Assembly (NCBI RefSeq): GCF_001640805.2
Contig: NC_066845.1
Span: forward strand, 21,888,307 to 21,952,306
DNA from: Lates calcarifer
Taxonomy: Eukaryota; Chordata; Actinopteri; Centropomidae
Length of the DNA stretch: 64,000 nt
Reading direction: 5' to 3'
Shown here: positions 12,051 through 24,935 of the stretch, piece after piece
How positions within the stretch are numbered: the first letter of the stretch is position 1
How the letters are laid out: each line of letters begins with the position of its first letter
Program-made: the position numbers and the translations under genes
Notes under the pieces: generated by a model
Seen by the model: the letters and a program-made list of their open reading frames with translations, nothing else
The model's database searches: none
What the model was told of the DNA's origin: nothing

Positions 12051-13337
12051 AACATGCACGTAGTGCGCTCATGTTTAACAGCTTTTGAATTTCAAGCAGT
12101 TTTGAGTTCATCACTTCTTCTCAAATGAATCCTGACACAGTTTTAATTTGAGAGAATACAGTTAACCTGTAAGTATGCGATGCTTCTTTTCTCTGTTGCT
12201 GTTACTCTCATTGTTTCAGGTTGATAGGACAGGTGTGTTTTCACATAAAAGACCTGCTTAGTGCCACTTTAATGACATCTCCACCAACCTGGTTGCACAT
12301 TCGTGTTGTTGGTGTGTGCACATTGCAGGAGATCACTGTCAAAGTTGAGTTCTGACTGCGAGAGGTGCTGCCACAGCCAAGTGCACACTGCTTGCTTGTG
12401 TCACATTCAATTATGGCTCCTCCACTTTCCATGAGACAGTAATTGAGCCGGGGGCACTCCCTCGATTTAAAACCACAGGAGTTCTGCAGTTCACTTTGTG
12501 TCCCCCGAAAGCTCCATCTCCACTGATTTACACCAGCAGAAAGCCTCCCTGTGGGACCTGGTGGGTTACTGCAGAGATGGGGAAAGACAGGGTTGGGCCA
12601 GGGTGCTCCAGGCTCCAGTCAGACTGTTGTAGCAGTCTGACAACTCCCTACCAACACACTCATACTTGCCACCCAATAGCCTGACACCCACCATTCACAC
12701 CAATTAGACAAAAGATTAATCAATCTATTGCCCATCATTCAGGAAGTCAAGATTCACAGTTGAGGCTGCAGTCCAAGTAGGGTGAAGCAAAAAAGTCTCT
12801 GCCCTACTTTTCTGGTGTCCTGAACTAATTTTAGCTGAAGTTTGCACTGGTTTTGTTAATCCCCTTTTCTTGCTGGCTATCTCAAGACACAAAAAAACAT
12901 ATAATGTTACTGATATTTGATTTGTTTAGTCCACAAAATTACAAACATTTTAGAGGATTTTACCTGTTCAGACATAATGTGCTGAGAAACCAAAGGCTTA
13001 TTAGGATGGATCAGTTTCATTCTGAAAAGGTTGGAGTATAAAATGCTTGATACATTACACTTAAAATAAATAGAATTTCCATGAGGCTTTAATCAAGTTC
13101 CAATGTCTAGGACACTTGGTGTATGTTGTTGCTGACAAAACAATCATGATGAGGTGCTCAGGATAGAAGATACTGGTATAATCTCCAGTTGGTCAAATTG
13201 GCAAACACCAATGAGTTATGAACAGTTATGTTATGAACATTTATACTGCAGCATTTCTTGGATTTGAAAATACATGGGGCTAAGCCTAGATCATCCAGCT
13301 ACTTTCTCTGGTGGTACAACTGAAAGTAAGTGCATGC
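12051..13337. other. Intergenic, no gene recognised
   Basis: Unassigned sequence. The part at 12400-12690 is less AT-rich and repeat-free, but has no coding signal that I can support. Confidence 0.5.
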
Positions 13338-13610
13338 TTAGATATTATACAACAAGCAGTTTTGACCAAGCAATCTGATTGGCCAACAAGACATTTAGAA
13401 TGTGCTCAAATCAGCATGACAGCACGCCTTACTCATCACTAAAAATATTACTCCACCACATACATTTTACTGTTTTTGGTAATAGTTGTATAATTGCAAT
13501 GTTACACACTTTAACAGTTGACAGGCGCAATTGCCTTGGTCCTGACCACATCACTATCGTGCTCAAATGACGTTAAAGTACACCCTCTCGGTTAATATTG
13601 CTTAAATTAT
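13338..13610 (+). repeat. Unclassified dispersed repeat, copy 2
   Basis: This is a diverged copy of 1336-1600 in the same orientation, with the same start (TATTATACAACAAGCAGTTT) and the same tail (CTCAAATGACGTTAAAG, ACACCCTCT, GGTTAATATTGCTTAA). The middle differs from copy 1. Confidence 0.75.
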
Positions 13611-16600
13611 CCCTAATTGCACAGGAATACTGTGAGCGCTTCTACAAAAACTGTGGAAAGTAGCTAAAGGTAGGTAAGTGGAAGTTTCTGAAACCCTTCT
13701 CCCCACTGCACCTTTCTGACATGATAAGGAAAGACTGCATCCAACAATTTCTGTAGCTTTTTATAACCTGTCATCCAACTTTGACAGCCACTTCATGTGT
13801 CACTGACCAGCCATGCGCAGGTGAGAAAGGAGGGAAGGTGTGTACTGTATCAATCTGACTTTAATGCAGGAGACCAAGGTTCATGTTACATCACAGACCT
13901 ACAATTTAATGTTCACCTTTGCATTAACCATAACCTCAATCTTTCTCTGACCTTAACCTTAAATGTGTTTTTGCAAGCTAATAATATATATATATACCTC
14001 AGCCATAATATATCTGTCATAACTACAGTCTTTCAACATTGCAGAAAGAAAAAAATGTAAAAACATTTGGGCTTGACATATAAAAAAAAAAACAAATGGA
14101 ATCTGGGCTTTTCCTGATGCTCTGGTCAGGTGATAGGGTTGAGTTAGGGAATAATAAATAGGATTTAAGTTTTGGCCTTTACAACCCAATGTTGGTTAAA
14201 CTTTAAAGGAAAGAGATTAGTACTAATATCAGTCCACCATGTTATGAAAGACATGCAATATAAACATAAAAAAAAACTAATTAGAAGAAAATTTCCTGGT
14301 AAAGTGTAGTGAATTTACTTAATATGGTTTAATCACAAGGCTCTGTGTTGTGGATGTACTGATTATTTCCTAAAGGTCAATAGTAGAGGACTGCAAATGT
14401 GACTGGGCAGTTCTACAAGTGACAATGTGGAACAGAGAGAGGCTCAAAAAATATTCATCAAAAATCTTCCTCTCTCAGCACATAACTATCAAAACGGCTG
14501 TAGTTTTGACCTGTCCTGCTTTCACAGCTTCTGCTCTGAACTTTCTCACTGAGATCCCCTGCTGACCAAAAGCATGGAATCAACAGTTACTGCAGAAAAA
14601 TGAAAAACAAATAAACAAATACATTCATTTCAATATGAATACCACAAATCTGAATGCCAGGGCCCCTATAACAGAAACCAGGGAAGAGGTTTATTTGAAA
14701 TGGCTAGGGCCTAGTCACCCAATTCCCTATAATGACTCTCTCCTTCCTGCTTTGACACTTAGGAAGATGAAAAGCAGAGATCCAAATCACATTAACAAGA
14801 GCTGACTTATTCATATTTAGGCTGATTTCAGTCCATAATCTCTCAGCTCAGATGTTCACTGGGCTTATTAATACATGAAAGAAAAGGCCTAAGTCTATAA
14901 ATCTGACATGAAATTTTAAACACTCCTGCATATCATGTCTTTCATCTGTTTTAAAGGAACTACCCTCAGCTGGTGGATTAACACATGGCTGCCACTGAGC
15001 GTGAGTTAAACTACTAGCACCGGTTAAGGACCACCCTCCATGTTGATGAAACTCATATCCATGCTGTACATGCTGCTCTTTATAGTGCAAATCCACAGGC
15101 ACTCTGATAATTGAAATGATTTGCTTGACATTCTCCACTTTTAGGAGAAAGAATGTGGAGACATGATCAGTATACTTCCCATGACCACTAATGGGACAAC
15201 CTGCCTGCAAGTTCTCTGTGTGGTTTCTGCAGCACTGCACTAGAGAGAAAGAAACTCAGTCTGGAAAAGTTTGATAGAGGTGTTTGCAGCTTTATTTATC
15301 TGTGAGCAATGGTAATGGGACTTAAATTAATTGTAAATCTCCAGATGTACCCTTGTGGTGGGGCCAAAGATGTTTGTTCTGTTCATCCAACACTTTGGTC
15401 AAGAGCTAATTTCCAACTGCCCTCACCCTATAATAGGGCTCCATGATCACAGATCATGCTTTGGCTCAAGTCCAGATCTGTGAACAAGTTCTCCAAACAC
15501 ATACATTTTCTAATCAGACACCCATATTGGCAGGGCATTTTTTTTTTCAGTACCCTCCAAAAACAAAAAAGATTTGAATAAGTGCTTTTTATTATGTGAC
15601 CAAAATCATGACCCTAACCCCAACCACCTTAGATCAGATCAGCTGTCAGACTCTGGGTTATCTCCAGCCAGGATGAGGGGGGAAATGGACTGATCCCAGT
15701 TCCCCCATCAACAACCCTCCTCTCTCACAAAGAAAGATGATCAGTGTGAGAGGTAGCAGCTGTAGATCATGATCATATTTTACTAAACGAACTGTCCTTA
15801 CTAGGACAGCCCTGTTAGTTCTCTCTGATAGAAGTCAGGTAATAGTTTCCAATGGTTTTACATCAAGTGCTCTTAAGGTTAGTACAGATGGCCTGGTGAC
15901 CCAAGATTACTGGGCCTCTTCAGGTGTTCCTGCACCATCACGGGAAGAGTAGGCGAGGTTTGACTTGAGTCTTTCAATAAAAATGTGACAAATTGTTCTT
16001 GCTCCACATAATATTTTAGTTCTAACTGTTTGAATGACACACTTTACATTAGCCATCACGTCATGGTGCTTGCATCAGAGTAATAGATCTGTTTTTGATT
16101 TTTTTAATGGGCATTCACAGATAAAGAACCAAGAACTGAATCCCCACACTATGATTTTGTGAGACTGCACACAAATTATAAAATGTTTGCCTTTTTGTTG
16201 GTTTTGTTCCCTGCATCTCTGATGGACACATCAGATTGGCTGACCCTGGACAAGGTGTGATGTGGCTGCTCTGCAGGTGATGAGGACAGTGGGTCAGACA
16301 TCATGCTTGGGTCCTTTATCAGACAACAATGCTGTAGTTAAGATTAATCAAGGTTCAGGCCCTGAATTCTCTCCTGAAATTATGAACGTGACATTTCATT
16401 TGTGGTCCAACATTAAGATTTATTATGACCAACTAAAACTGTTTTCATATGACATGTGGACCTAGTGTCAAACTAGAAGTAATACTACTATATCTATATC
16501 ATGTGGGCCTTAATTCATAGGATAGGTGTGCTTATGTAGAGAACGGGTGAAATAATTCAAGCAGGCTAGGCAACTTACTAGCTCTGCTGCATGTTTTTGA

Positions 16601-17700
16601 ACCTGCAGCATCTGCATGCGCTGTAGGACTCCAGGTTCCAGGCTGTCTCTGCTAGCTATGCTCCCTCCTCCATGCTGAAATGTAAATTAAATTCAAGATA
16701 ATTACCTTGCAAACTTGGTATAATTTTTTTTTACTGGTATAGCCCATATATCTTTATGTACTTACATCTCGTTTGACTTTGTATCATACAATATTATTAC
16801 AGAGATATAGAAGTTATAAAAAATAACTTCCACTAACAACAGTGTGTAGCTGATAAGGAAAGATGCTGTATTTCAACTTATGTTTCTCATAAGTACATTT
16901 AAATAAGATTATCTAAATTAGAAAGATATGATTATTTCTGCTTCTGTTTTTCTGTTTCTTGTGTTTCTGTAACACTCACTGGAGATCAAAAAAAGGTTTA
17001 TCTATCTAATTCTGTCATCTAGTCTGAAATCATTGGCAGCTTCAGTTAATTCACTGGTAAAAGTAGACTTGAACACCAACTCTGAAAAGGGTAGGATCAT
17101 TTTTAGTCTAAAAAGAAACAAACAAAAGAGAAACTTCTGCACTTGAAATTTCACTTCTATTATGTGCAAGATGTGACCATAGAGAAGTGGAAAACTTAAA
17201 ACCTAGAAATGATTGTGATCATTTTGAGGCAGAACTTGCCTCCTGGACATACATAGTTTAGCACTTGTTTTGTAATCGATCATGACAGACGTTGTGAAAT
17301 GTGAGCAAGAACAACATGCTCTTTGAGATCTTTAACAGCCTGGTATCCAAAGTTAAAAGCTACGTGTCCAGGGTTAAAAGTTGGCCAAGCTCTCTTCGTC
17401 TAAACCCAGAGCTCTGCCAAAAATCTGTCTTGGGTCAGGTCTCCCATCTAGAGTGTGGGCTGCGTTAGTGCACAGAGTCAAGGTTTTACTCAGTTAGTCT
17501 GCTAGTCAGGGCCTCAGGCCTTGGTAATCCTGATGGCTGCTGGCCACTAGTAACCCCTCCTCCTCCTGCTCCTCTTACTCCTCCTGTTCTTTGTGAGTGC
17601 ATGGTGAGGATCTGGTTGAGCAAAAGGACCCCAGCCTTGCAGACTTTATCTTAGTGCTTGCTGCAAACCCCTACCCCACCTCACCATCTCCCCTTCTGTT
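13611..17700. other. Intergenic; no gene recognised
   Basis: Mostly unassigned AT-rich sequence. A minus-strand frame of 130 codons (15240-14848) is the longest here and lies in repeat-free sequence. It shows no family I recognise. A short AT repeat lies near 13982-13996. Confidence 0.5.
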
Positions 17701-18420
17701 CTCCCAACATACCTCCCATCTCCTCTGTTAAAATAATGCTAATGCAGAGGTCAGCAAACCAGCACACGGTTTTCGGAGGCCAACAGCTCCCGAGGAGGTG
17801 CTTTTGATTTCCAAGTCCACTGAGCTGCACTTATTCAATATTTACTCTCCAAGACCTCTGCATTAATTTTACACCACACTTCTAAGAGGGCCTATCTAAA
17901 AGACCCCTGCACAGGGCCTTATACAGCACCCCACCCCACCCCCGAAAACACCAAATACACACATACACTCTTAAACCTCTGTCTGTGTGCTCCACTGAAG
18001 GCTTCATTCTCCACTTGCCTCTGACTCCTTCCTACCCACCAGTGGGAAGGCCAATCCTTGGCTAGTTATTGTTGATGTGCTGTTCTATCATTACCACTAA
18101 CCTTGACTCCTGGCTGCTTGCTATAATCACGTGGAGCCACTAGGGAGGAAGTCTGGCCTGGGGTGAATTATTAATTAGCAAGGCTGGTCCTTCCCCTCAG
18201 CACTCCCTGGGAGAGGAAGGGGGGGCTGTGTGTGCACTCCATGCAGGCGGTAGGGGTTACCCAGCATGCAGATGGTATTAACACACCTATCAAGGTAAGA
18301 GGGATCAGCACTCTGGGCTACTTGTGGAATTGTTAAGCAACACACAATCAATAACCAACAGTGCATCGCTTCCTGCCATGCATGTTGTGTGCCTCCTACT
18401 CTCCATTCCTGTGAAATTCT
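17700..18420. promoter_or_regulatory. Candidate conserved non-coding element with inverted repeat
   Basis: Balanced-composition, repeat-free sequence. A perfect 13-base inverted pair, TAATGCAGAGGTC at 17740-17752 and its reverse complement at 17853-17865, encloses about 100 bases. TTAATTAG occurs near 18172. No coding frame explains it. The regulatory role is inferred from sequence character only. Confidence 0.3.
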
Positions 18421-18432
18421 GTACGGCATGAT

Positions 18433-18463
18433 TGGGGTGGGGTGGGGGGTGGGGGGTGGGGGT
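18433..18463 (+). repeat. G-rich tract with G-quadruplex potential
   Basis: Six consecutive runs of at least four G separated by single or paired bases. Confidence 0.7.
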
Positions 18464-20244
18464 TCATTAAGATGAACTTCACAGGCTTCCTCACTGGGGA
18501 CATGCTGGAGGTTGATGAATTCCAGTTTTCAACTAATGATCAACTTCTATATGAACTGAAAAACAAAGCAAAGCTTCCTAATACTTGTTATCCTTCAGTG
18601 ACCTTTCAACACCTTGCCCCAAGCATACAGTAGAGTCAATGCATTCACACACACACACAGGGCGTGTGCATGCACACACACATACACAGACACACACACA
18701 TTTCTAGGGTATATTATATGCTATGCTATTATAAGCTTCCTTGTACTTTGACAACACATTCACTGACTGAGTATGACAGAGAGAAGTATTACAGACATAT
18801 ATCTACCTTACAGTATGTTTTTCAGCCTGGGTTCACTTGTTTGGCAGATCCCCCAAGGTCATCCATTTCCCAGCACCCCTGACTTTGCCCCCTAAACAGT
18901 GGAGACTATGGGGACTGGGACCAAGGCTTTGATCATATCAACAACTCCCTTAAATCACAGAGAGGAAGCAGCAATTTTCTCTAAAGGGTGTCTCTGTGCT
19001 CCTATTCCCCAGGAGGACTGAGCCAAGTCATCTATGAAAGTGAGTGAATTGCAGAGCAAAACAGTGCTCCCCAGGGTGGAGAAACAGATACTATTACCAG
19101 TCACTTTGCTGCTTTGCAGAGGAACAGTCGTAATGAAAAATTTATAACTGTGTGATGTACAGTACCTGCAGCTACTCTACCTGATGCACAAAGTCATATA
19201 TAGTCAGTAATATGTGATAAATTCCTGGGGAAGCTCAATTGTCAAATTTATTTCACTAACTAACATACAAGTTGAGCAATTCTGAATTCAATTTACAAAT
19301 GTCATCTATGAATGTGGAGGAAGACAATTCTATTTGAAAGAATCATACTGTTTTAACAGTTGCATATTCTGTGTCTCGGGACTCAACTATTTAAAGTGTG
19401 AAAATATCTGTTAATTATCTTAATGAATTTCCTTTTTTATTATATTCATAAGAGTGTCACCAAGTACTCTTTATATACAGCAACTGAGACTCCTGTACAG
19501 TATAGTGCAATCTGCCACAATAACCCTCCAACACACACTACCTTACAATGCTTACAATCTTTGAACTTTGAAGTTCAATCATGTGGGAACTTCTGTCTCA
19601 AAAGACTGGATATCCCAATATGTGGATTAATGGACCAATAATCTTAAAGTTTAAGAACTTGACATAGGAGATCATGTTCGAATCCCATTTGAAACTGATT
19701 GTGATTGTTGTTTCTTTGAACCATGATCATTCTACAACCTTATCTGTGTATTAATTATGTGAACATGATGACAAAGGTCCTGTAACTTTAATGAAGTACT
19801 TATTTTAACCTACACCACAATCCTAGCCAACCTAGCCAAACAGTTTTTGTGCTGAAACCTGACCAAACCATGACTGTTCCATGAACTTAACTACATGTTT
19901 ATTATTATATACTCAGTGTGTTTATTATTGTAAGCATAACACTGAAGGTTTAATATGCCTACTGGGACACTATTTCAGGAGACACTCCTATGGCATCTAT
20001 CAGTGAAAGGACAAACCTATATGACTGCTGAGGGCAAGAAGTGAGGGCAAGAAGCACAAAACAACTGTAAAAATGATGACACAAACTGTGTATGCTATCA
20101 TCATGACAGACAACTTCCTTGTTCAGCTTCTACTGTCTTACTGTAGTTCTAGATATGATAGTTATGTGGACCTCCTGGTCCAAAAGTTTTGGTGCAATTA
20201 AAGATATTTAAGGTGTGCTCATTTTCTATTTGTGCTCATCTCGT
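18464..20244. other. Intergenic, no gene recognised
   Basis: CA-rich short repeats at about 18644-18700. At 19780-19890 there are strings such as CCTAGCCAACCTAGCCAAAC and CTGACCAAACCATGACTGTT, which resemble a diffuse fish repeat also hinted at near 34300 and, inverted, near 42640. Otherwise unassigned. Confidence 0.45.
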
Positions 20245-20580
20245 TATAATACAGTGTTCTACTGAGGAACCTTTGGTCCTGACATTCATTTGGACGTTAC
20301 TTTGTCACGTACCACCCACCTAAATATTGTCACCAAGCACACACCCCTCCAATGGCAACAGCACTCCCCAATGTCAGGGGCCTCCTCCAGCAGGATAATG
20401 TTCCCACCACACCTCAAAAACTGCTCAGAAATGTCTCCAGGAACACAACAAAGAGCCAAAGCTGTTGACCTGGGCTCCAAACTCCCCAGATCTCAATCTG
20501 ATTCAGTTCAGGTGGGAACAGTTCTCATGACAGTGTCAAGGTCCCCCTTGAACTCTGTCACCACTGTCCCATAGAAAATA
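20245..20580 (+). mobile_element. Tc1-like transposase relic (C-terminal catalytic part)
   Basis: Nucleotide stretches such as GACGTTACTTTGTCACGTAC, GGCAACAGCACTCCCCAATG, CAGCAGGATAATGTTCCCAC and CTCCCCAGATCTCAATCTGA match the region encoding QQDNAP and NSPDLNPIE of Tc1-like DDE transposases. Frames are broken after the QQDNVP-type motif. No terminal repeats were found nearby. Confidence 0.7.
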
Positions 20581-21770
20581 CACACAGACACCACATGTAC
20601 AGTTTAACAGTTTCAAGATTCCCTAAAACCACCATTTTATTCCTCTGAATTTTCCTCTTTTCTGATCTGACCCACACTGGTGTATCTAAAATCCATCTCA
20701 ATAGATTTGGGTCAAAGTTGGCCCTGTACAACAGTATAACATTTTACAATACAAATTTTTGTGTATTTTGGGTCACTTTAGGAAAAGTCAAGTTTCAGGC
20801 TAAAAGAATGACATTCAGGGTACTAAATGTTACTAAATGTCAAAACAGATCAAATTTGACCTGAGCAGTATGTAAGGGTTACATTTTTGAGTATTAGAGT
20901 AGCAGAAATACATAACTTTTAAAAACCTGAAGATGATAAAAGTAATTAAATCTCAGTCAAAAACAGTTATCAACAGGCACTAAAAGTTGTATAACTTTAC
21001 CAAACTGCAGCACTGAAAATCCACATGCAGCAGTTATCAGGGGTAATAAGAGATTAACAAGCGCTGAGTCAACTGTCTGACTCTGATATATGAACAAATC
21101 TGGCACACCCCAACATGCCCAAGTTGTCTGCTTTGGCATTCTTCTGTGAAAAAGGGCAACTGTTCGGCATACAAAGTATGGAAATTCTCAAGGGCAGCAC
21201 ATCTGTGCGCGAGCTGGTATCAGCATCAGCAGAGTCGAGTGTGTATAGGTTTTGTAGACATGAGTGTCAGCAGCAAGCACATACATCTACAGTAAGCCCT
21301 GAGGGGAAAACTGGATTCAGTCACCACTTGCATCGCTCAAAGCAGCTACATTTTATCACAAGGTACTCAGCTGAGTTTGTAACACAATTGTAACTGATTT
21401 TGTAACTGAGTGTAGCTGTTTCCTTATTGTGTTCCCAGATCTCAGCAATTACTTTGTTGAGTACAGTTTAATCAACGCTAAGAGGACTAATGCCTCAAAC
21501 CAAAAATACATAGATAGATTTTTCCTTTAAAAAGCAGCTTTTTTCTGCAGCTATTAGATTTGTCAAAGTATGTCCTTCAAGACAAATAAAAAATGAAGAC
21601 TAGACAGAGCATATATCAAATGGGAAATGTAAGGTCTTTTATCACAAATTAAGTGTAAAATAAAGTGCAATGTTTTGTACAGTGTTTGCAATTTTTGGTT
21701 CTTTTTGTTGTTTCAACATTGAATCAGAAGAGTTAAGACAGACATTTTAATTTTATTCACATGTTCATAT
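20581..21770. other. Intergenic, no gene recognised
   Basis: AT-rich, unassigned. A 92-codon plus-strand frame at 21115-21393 shows no known family. Confidence 0.5.
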
Positions 21771-21771
21771 G

Positions 21772-21865
21772 AAGGCAAGGCAAGGTAAAGCAGAGCAGGT
21801 TTATTTACCACATTTTAAACACAAAGGCAATTCAAAGTGCAAAGAAAACCATTTGAAAACAATTA
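21772..21865 (-). repeat. LINE/SINE 3'-tail fragment
   Basis: It reads GGCAAGGCAAGGTAAAGCAG, GTTTATTTACCACATTTTAA and ACACAAAGGCAATTCAAAGT, the reverse complement of the conserved AAAGTGCTATATAAATAAA-type 3' tail shared by many fish L2-like LINEs and dependent SINEs. Confidence 0.65.
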
Positions 21866-21879
21866 ACTGCATGGTACAA

Positions 21880-22407
21880 TTAAACAGTTAACATCCAATC
21901 ATGCTCTGTGGCATGTATATAAATGCTGAGCATGCCCAGTTGATTCTGATTTTGTATCAAGATGGCCAGAGGAAAGATCCAAGTGACTTTGAAAGAGGGT
22001 TCATTGTTGGGGCACAGATGCAGGAGCTTCAGTCACAAAGACTGCTCAACTGGCTGTTCTGGTTTCTAAAGTGACTGAAGTGACATCTGCATTTAGATCT
22101 ATGGAAATTGTTTAATGAGTATGAAAATGATGTGAATCATATGCTGTGGCCCTTGCAGTGACCAGATCTCAACCCAACTGAACACCTATGGGAGATTTTG
22201 GACAGTGCTGTCCACTACCATCATCAGAACACCAAATGAGGGAATATCTTTTGAGGGAATGGTGTTGCGTCCCTCCAGCAGAATTCCTGAAATTTGTAGA
22301 ATAAATGCTGAGGCACACTGAAGCTGTTCTGGTGGCATGTAGTGGCCTGCCACCTTACTAAGGCACTTTATTTTGTTTTTTTCTTTTATTTGTCACCCAT
22401 CTGTAAT
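21880..22407 (+). mobile_element. Internally deleted Tc1-like transposon
   Basis: The 5' part has CTCTGTGGCATGTATATAAA and TGCTGAGCATGCCCAG, and then an ATGGCCAGAGGAAAG-type transposase start in ATCAAGATGGC context. The 3' part has CAGATCTCAACCCAACTGAA and CACCTATGGGAGATTTTGGA (encoding DLNPTEHLWEILD, the DLNPIEHLWEIL motif), and ends with TTACTAAGGCACTTTA and ATTTGTCACCCATCTGTA. At about 0.5 kb it lacks most of the transposase and is frameshifted. Confidence 0.75.
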
Positions 22408-22920
22408 TGCAAATAAACAAAAATTAATAGTTGTTAGGTGTGCAATTCAAGCATAGCATAGCATAGACAGTTCATCAACCTCATCCATGCATGCATTGTA
22501 TAACATGCAAAAACTGGTTATTTTTATCTTGACAGCCCATATACACTTTATTCCTAACCCCCTACTCCTTGCATTTTCTTTCATACGCTACACTTTTCTG
22601 CTCCATCCAAAAATATTTTTCCTCTTGTCCAGCAGATCATCATCTGCACTGCCACATCCCAGGGGTTTCCTCTTTATTTGAATCTTCAGACTGGATTTTC
22701 ATCTTCTGCTTTTGATGATAAAAAACTACCTTTATGAGGGTAATTCATCACTTTTATAAACGTGTTCTTTTGTGGTGGGTGAGTATTTCTGAAAAGAATT
22801 ATGCCTCAGAAATTAAGAATGTAAGGATGGTTGTGGAGGCAGGTCTGCAGGGAGTCGTTTGTGGTCCTACTGTAACTGTGCAGTACTGCGGTGGCGCAAT
22901 AAAACACAGGGGTTTTAAGG
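22408..22920. other. Intergenic, no gene recognised
   Basis: Unassigned AT-rich sequence. Confidence 0.5.
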
Positions 22921-23290
22921 GTTTCAAAGTGGCCTTCCTGCTCTCGCTTCTGTCAGCCATAAATTGAGAATAAACATAGCTATATATGGGGCGCCATAAA
23001 TGCCCTCATAATTCATACCTTTGGGGAGAAGCTCAGGTAGATTAAGCTGTTTCTGTGACAGGGTTTTCATGTGAATAATATATCCACAGTCCTCCAACCC
23101 GCTTGTGTTCCTGCACTCCCCTTCCTCAGCTAAAAGCTTGATCAGGACATTATTGGACAATAAAGGGACACATAACATATTGCAGATGATTAGACTCATG
23201 GGTATATAAAGCGTACAGTGTAACAGTCCCTCATATAGCAATTTGTTATAATAGAGGAGCTCTGTGCATCTCATCATGCAGGAGTAAAAT
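22921..23290. promoter_or_regulatory. Candidate conserved non-coding element
   Basis: Repeat-free sequence with dense AT-cored motifs (CCATAAATTG, CTATATATGG, GCGCCATAAATGCC, CATAATTCAT, CAATAAAG) that resemble homeodomain, MEF2/SRF-like and HOX/CDX-type sites. A 117-codon minus-strand frame spans it but has no recognisable family and looks fortuitous. Distance and position make it a candidate distal lhx2 enhancer by inference. Confidence 0.33.
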
Positions 23291-23689
23291 AATTACCCTC
23301 TGGTTGTGTCTTTTTTATCAAATGTGGTCATCATAGTTTGTTGAAAAATATTTTTCTCACCTTTAGGTAAGATTTGTTTATTTCATCTCTGCATGTTGAA
23401 ATAGAGTTAAATTCTCTGTGATTAATCCTACAGCTAAAACCCTTCCTAATCTGCCTTCTGACATGATTTTGATCATTGTTGTACTCCTAAGGATGACGGG
23501 TGACTGGCACATGGCAAAGCCTTAAAATACAACAATACAAACATAAGGCCTGCACAGCTCTGATGCTCATAAGCCAACAGAAGAGAAAGTCGTTAAAGAC
23601 ATAATACACCTCAGAAAAGAGAATCCAAGAGAGCTGGGTGCCAGATTTCTGATCAAAGCACCTTTTGAAGTTTGCACAGGAGGTTCATG

Positions 23690-23690
<1 letters not shown>

Positions 23691-23724
<34 letters not shown>

Positions 23725-23748
23725 TGAGAGAGAGAGAGAGAGAGAGAA
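23691..23748. repeat. Compound (TG)n(AG)n microsatellite
   Basis: About 16 TG units followed by about 12 AG units. Confidence 0.95.
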
Positions 23749-24933
23749 GTAGAGAGTAAGATACAGACTGAGAGAACATGTTTGTGTGTTTTCTCTTGAT
23801 ATCTGCCTGGGTGTCTGTCAGTGTAACAAACTGCACTGAGCAAACATACAACATTACAGTGAAATACAAAATATAACAAGAAACATTCCATAATAACAAT
23901 TAAGTTTAGATGATTAGATGATTATTACTACATTAGATATCTGCAGAAAAGTCTACTCATATTTTGAATTCAATTTATTTTGTGATCTGTTCTGTTTTTT
24001 TATCTTCTCAAGTATCTTTCCTATTCTTTATGAACTTGAAAGCATCACACCCAAACTGTCAACTTTTCAGGAATGAAGAACAGCACTGTTTCTAGCCTTC
24101 TTTTCTAACTGCATTTTAAGTAAATTCTGTTTGTTTTGAAGGCAAAGGGGTCATAACATTTCATTGTGAGTATCACTATTAATTCTAATTGTCAGTTTGT
24201 CTTTTATTTACTCCTAACACAGTAATAATCAGAAATTAAACAGCATTTCTGAGTCATAGGTTTCCTTGCCCACTTTTCATCTCCTAGGCCTTTCAGTATA
24301 TGCACAAAGACTATGGTTCTCACAAATCTTACATAACTGTCATTGTTGTATGTATCAGCCAGATTAGCCTCAAAAACTATCAGAGGAATAATCATTTGAC
24401 AAGACACAATGGGAAGAAGAGCTACAAACCAGTCTCCTGAAAATATTTTCCATGTACAACCAATAATAATGGCAAATAAGTTTGTATGTTTGTAAGTAAA
24501 TTAACTCTGACCAGATTTGTGTGTCAGTGTAAAATGGAAGTATCATTATATTTGCAAAATGTTCAGTGCCAGTGCAAAATGTTTCAGCTGTTTATACATA
24601 CCTCTAAAACATTCCCTGTAAATGTGTTTCGTTTGTTTTCCCTACAATCTCTGTGTATGGGAGCTAAAATAGACTATTATCTATTTATGATTATGTTTAA
24701 CCAAGTCAGACCACTTGGTTAAGACTGGGCAAACATTTCATTTTTGTATACACTGCATGAATGCATGTTGAAAAACATCATACATTTTTCTTAGCCAATC
24801 ATCAAACTGACCCCTTCATGTACCTCTCCTCATATTCAAAACAATTCTCACCCCAAAAACAATGAACTTAATAACTGCATAATAATCATAATCAACATGC
24901 ACAAGTTTATATAGTGATACACACATGTACACA
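23749..24933. other. Intergenic, no gene recognised
   Basis: AT-rich, unassigned. Confidence 0.5.
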
Positions 24934-24935
24934 TA

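Noticed and set aside
19660..19695. GTTCGAATCC, similar to a tRNA T-arm
   Set aside because: Upstream sequence does not fold into an acceptor, D or anticodon arm, and no A-box is present at the right spacing.
23567..23899. 110-codon minus-strand frame
   Set aside because: Built on the TG/AG microsatellite (alternating Thr-His and Ser-Leu runs), so low complexity and not a gene.
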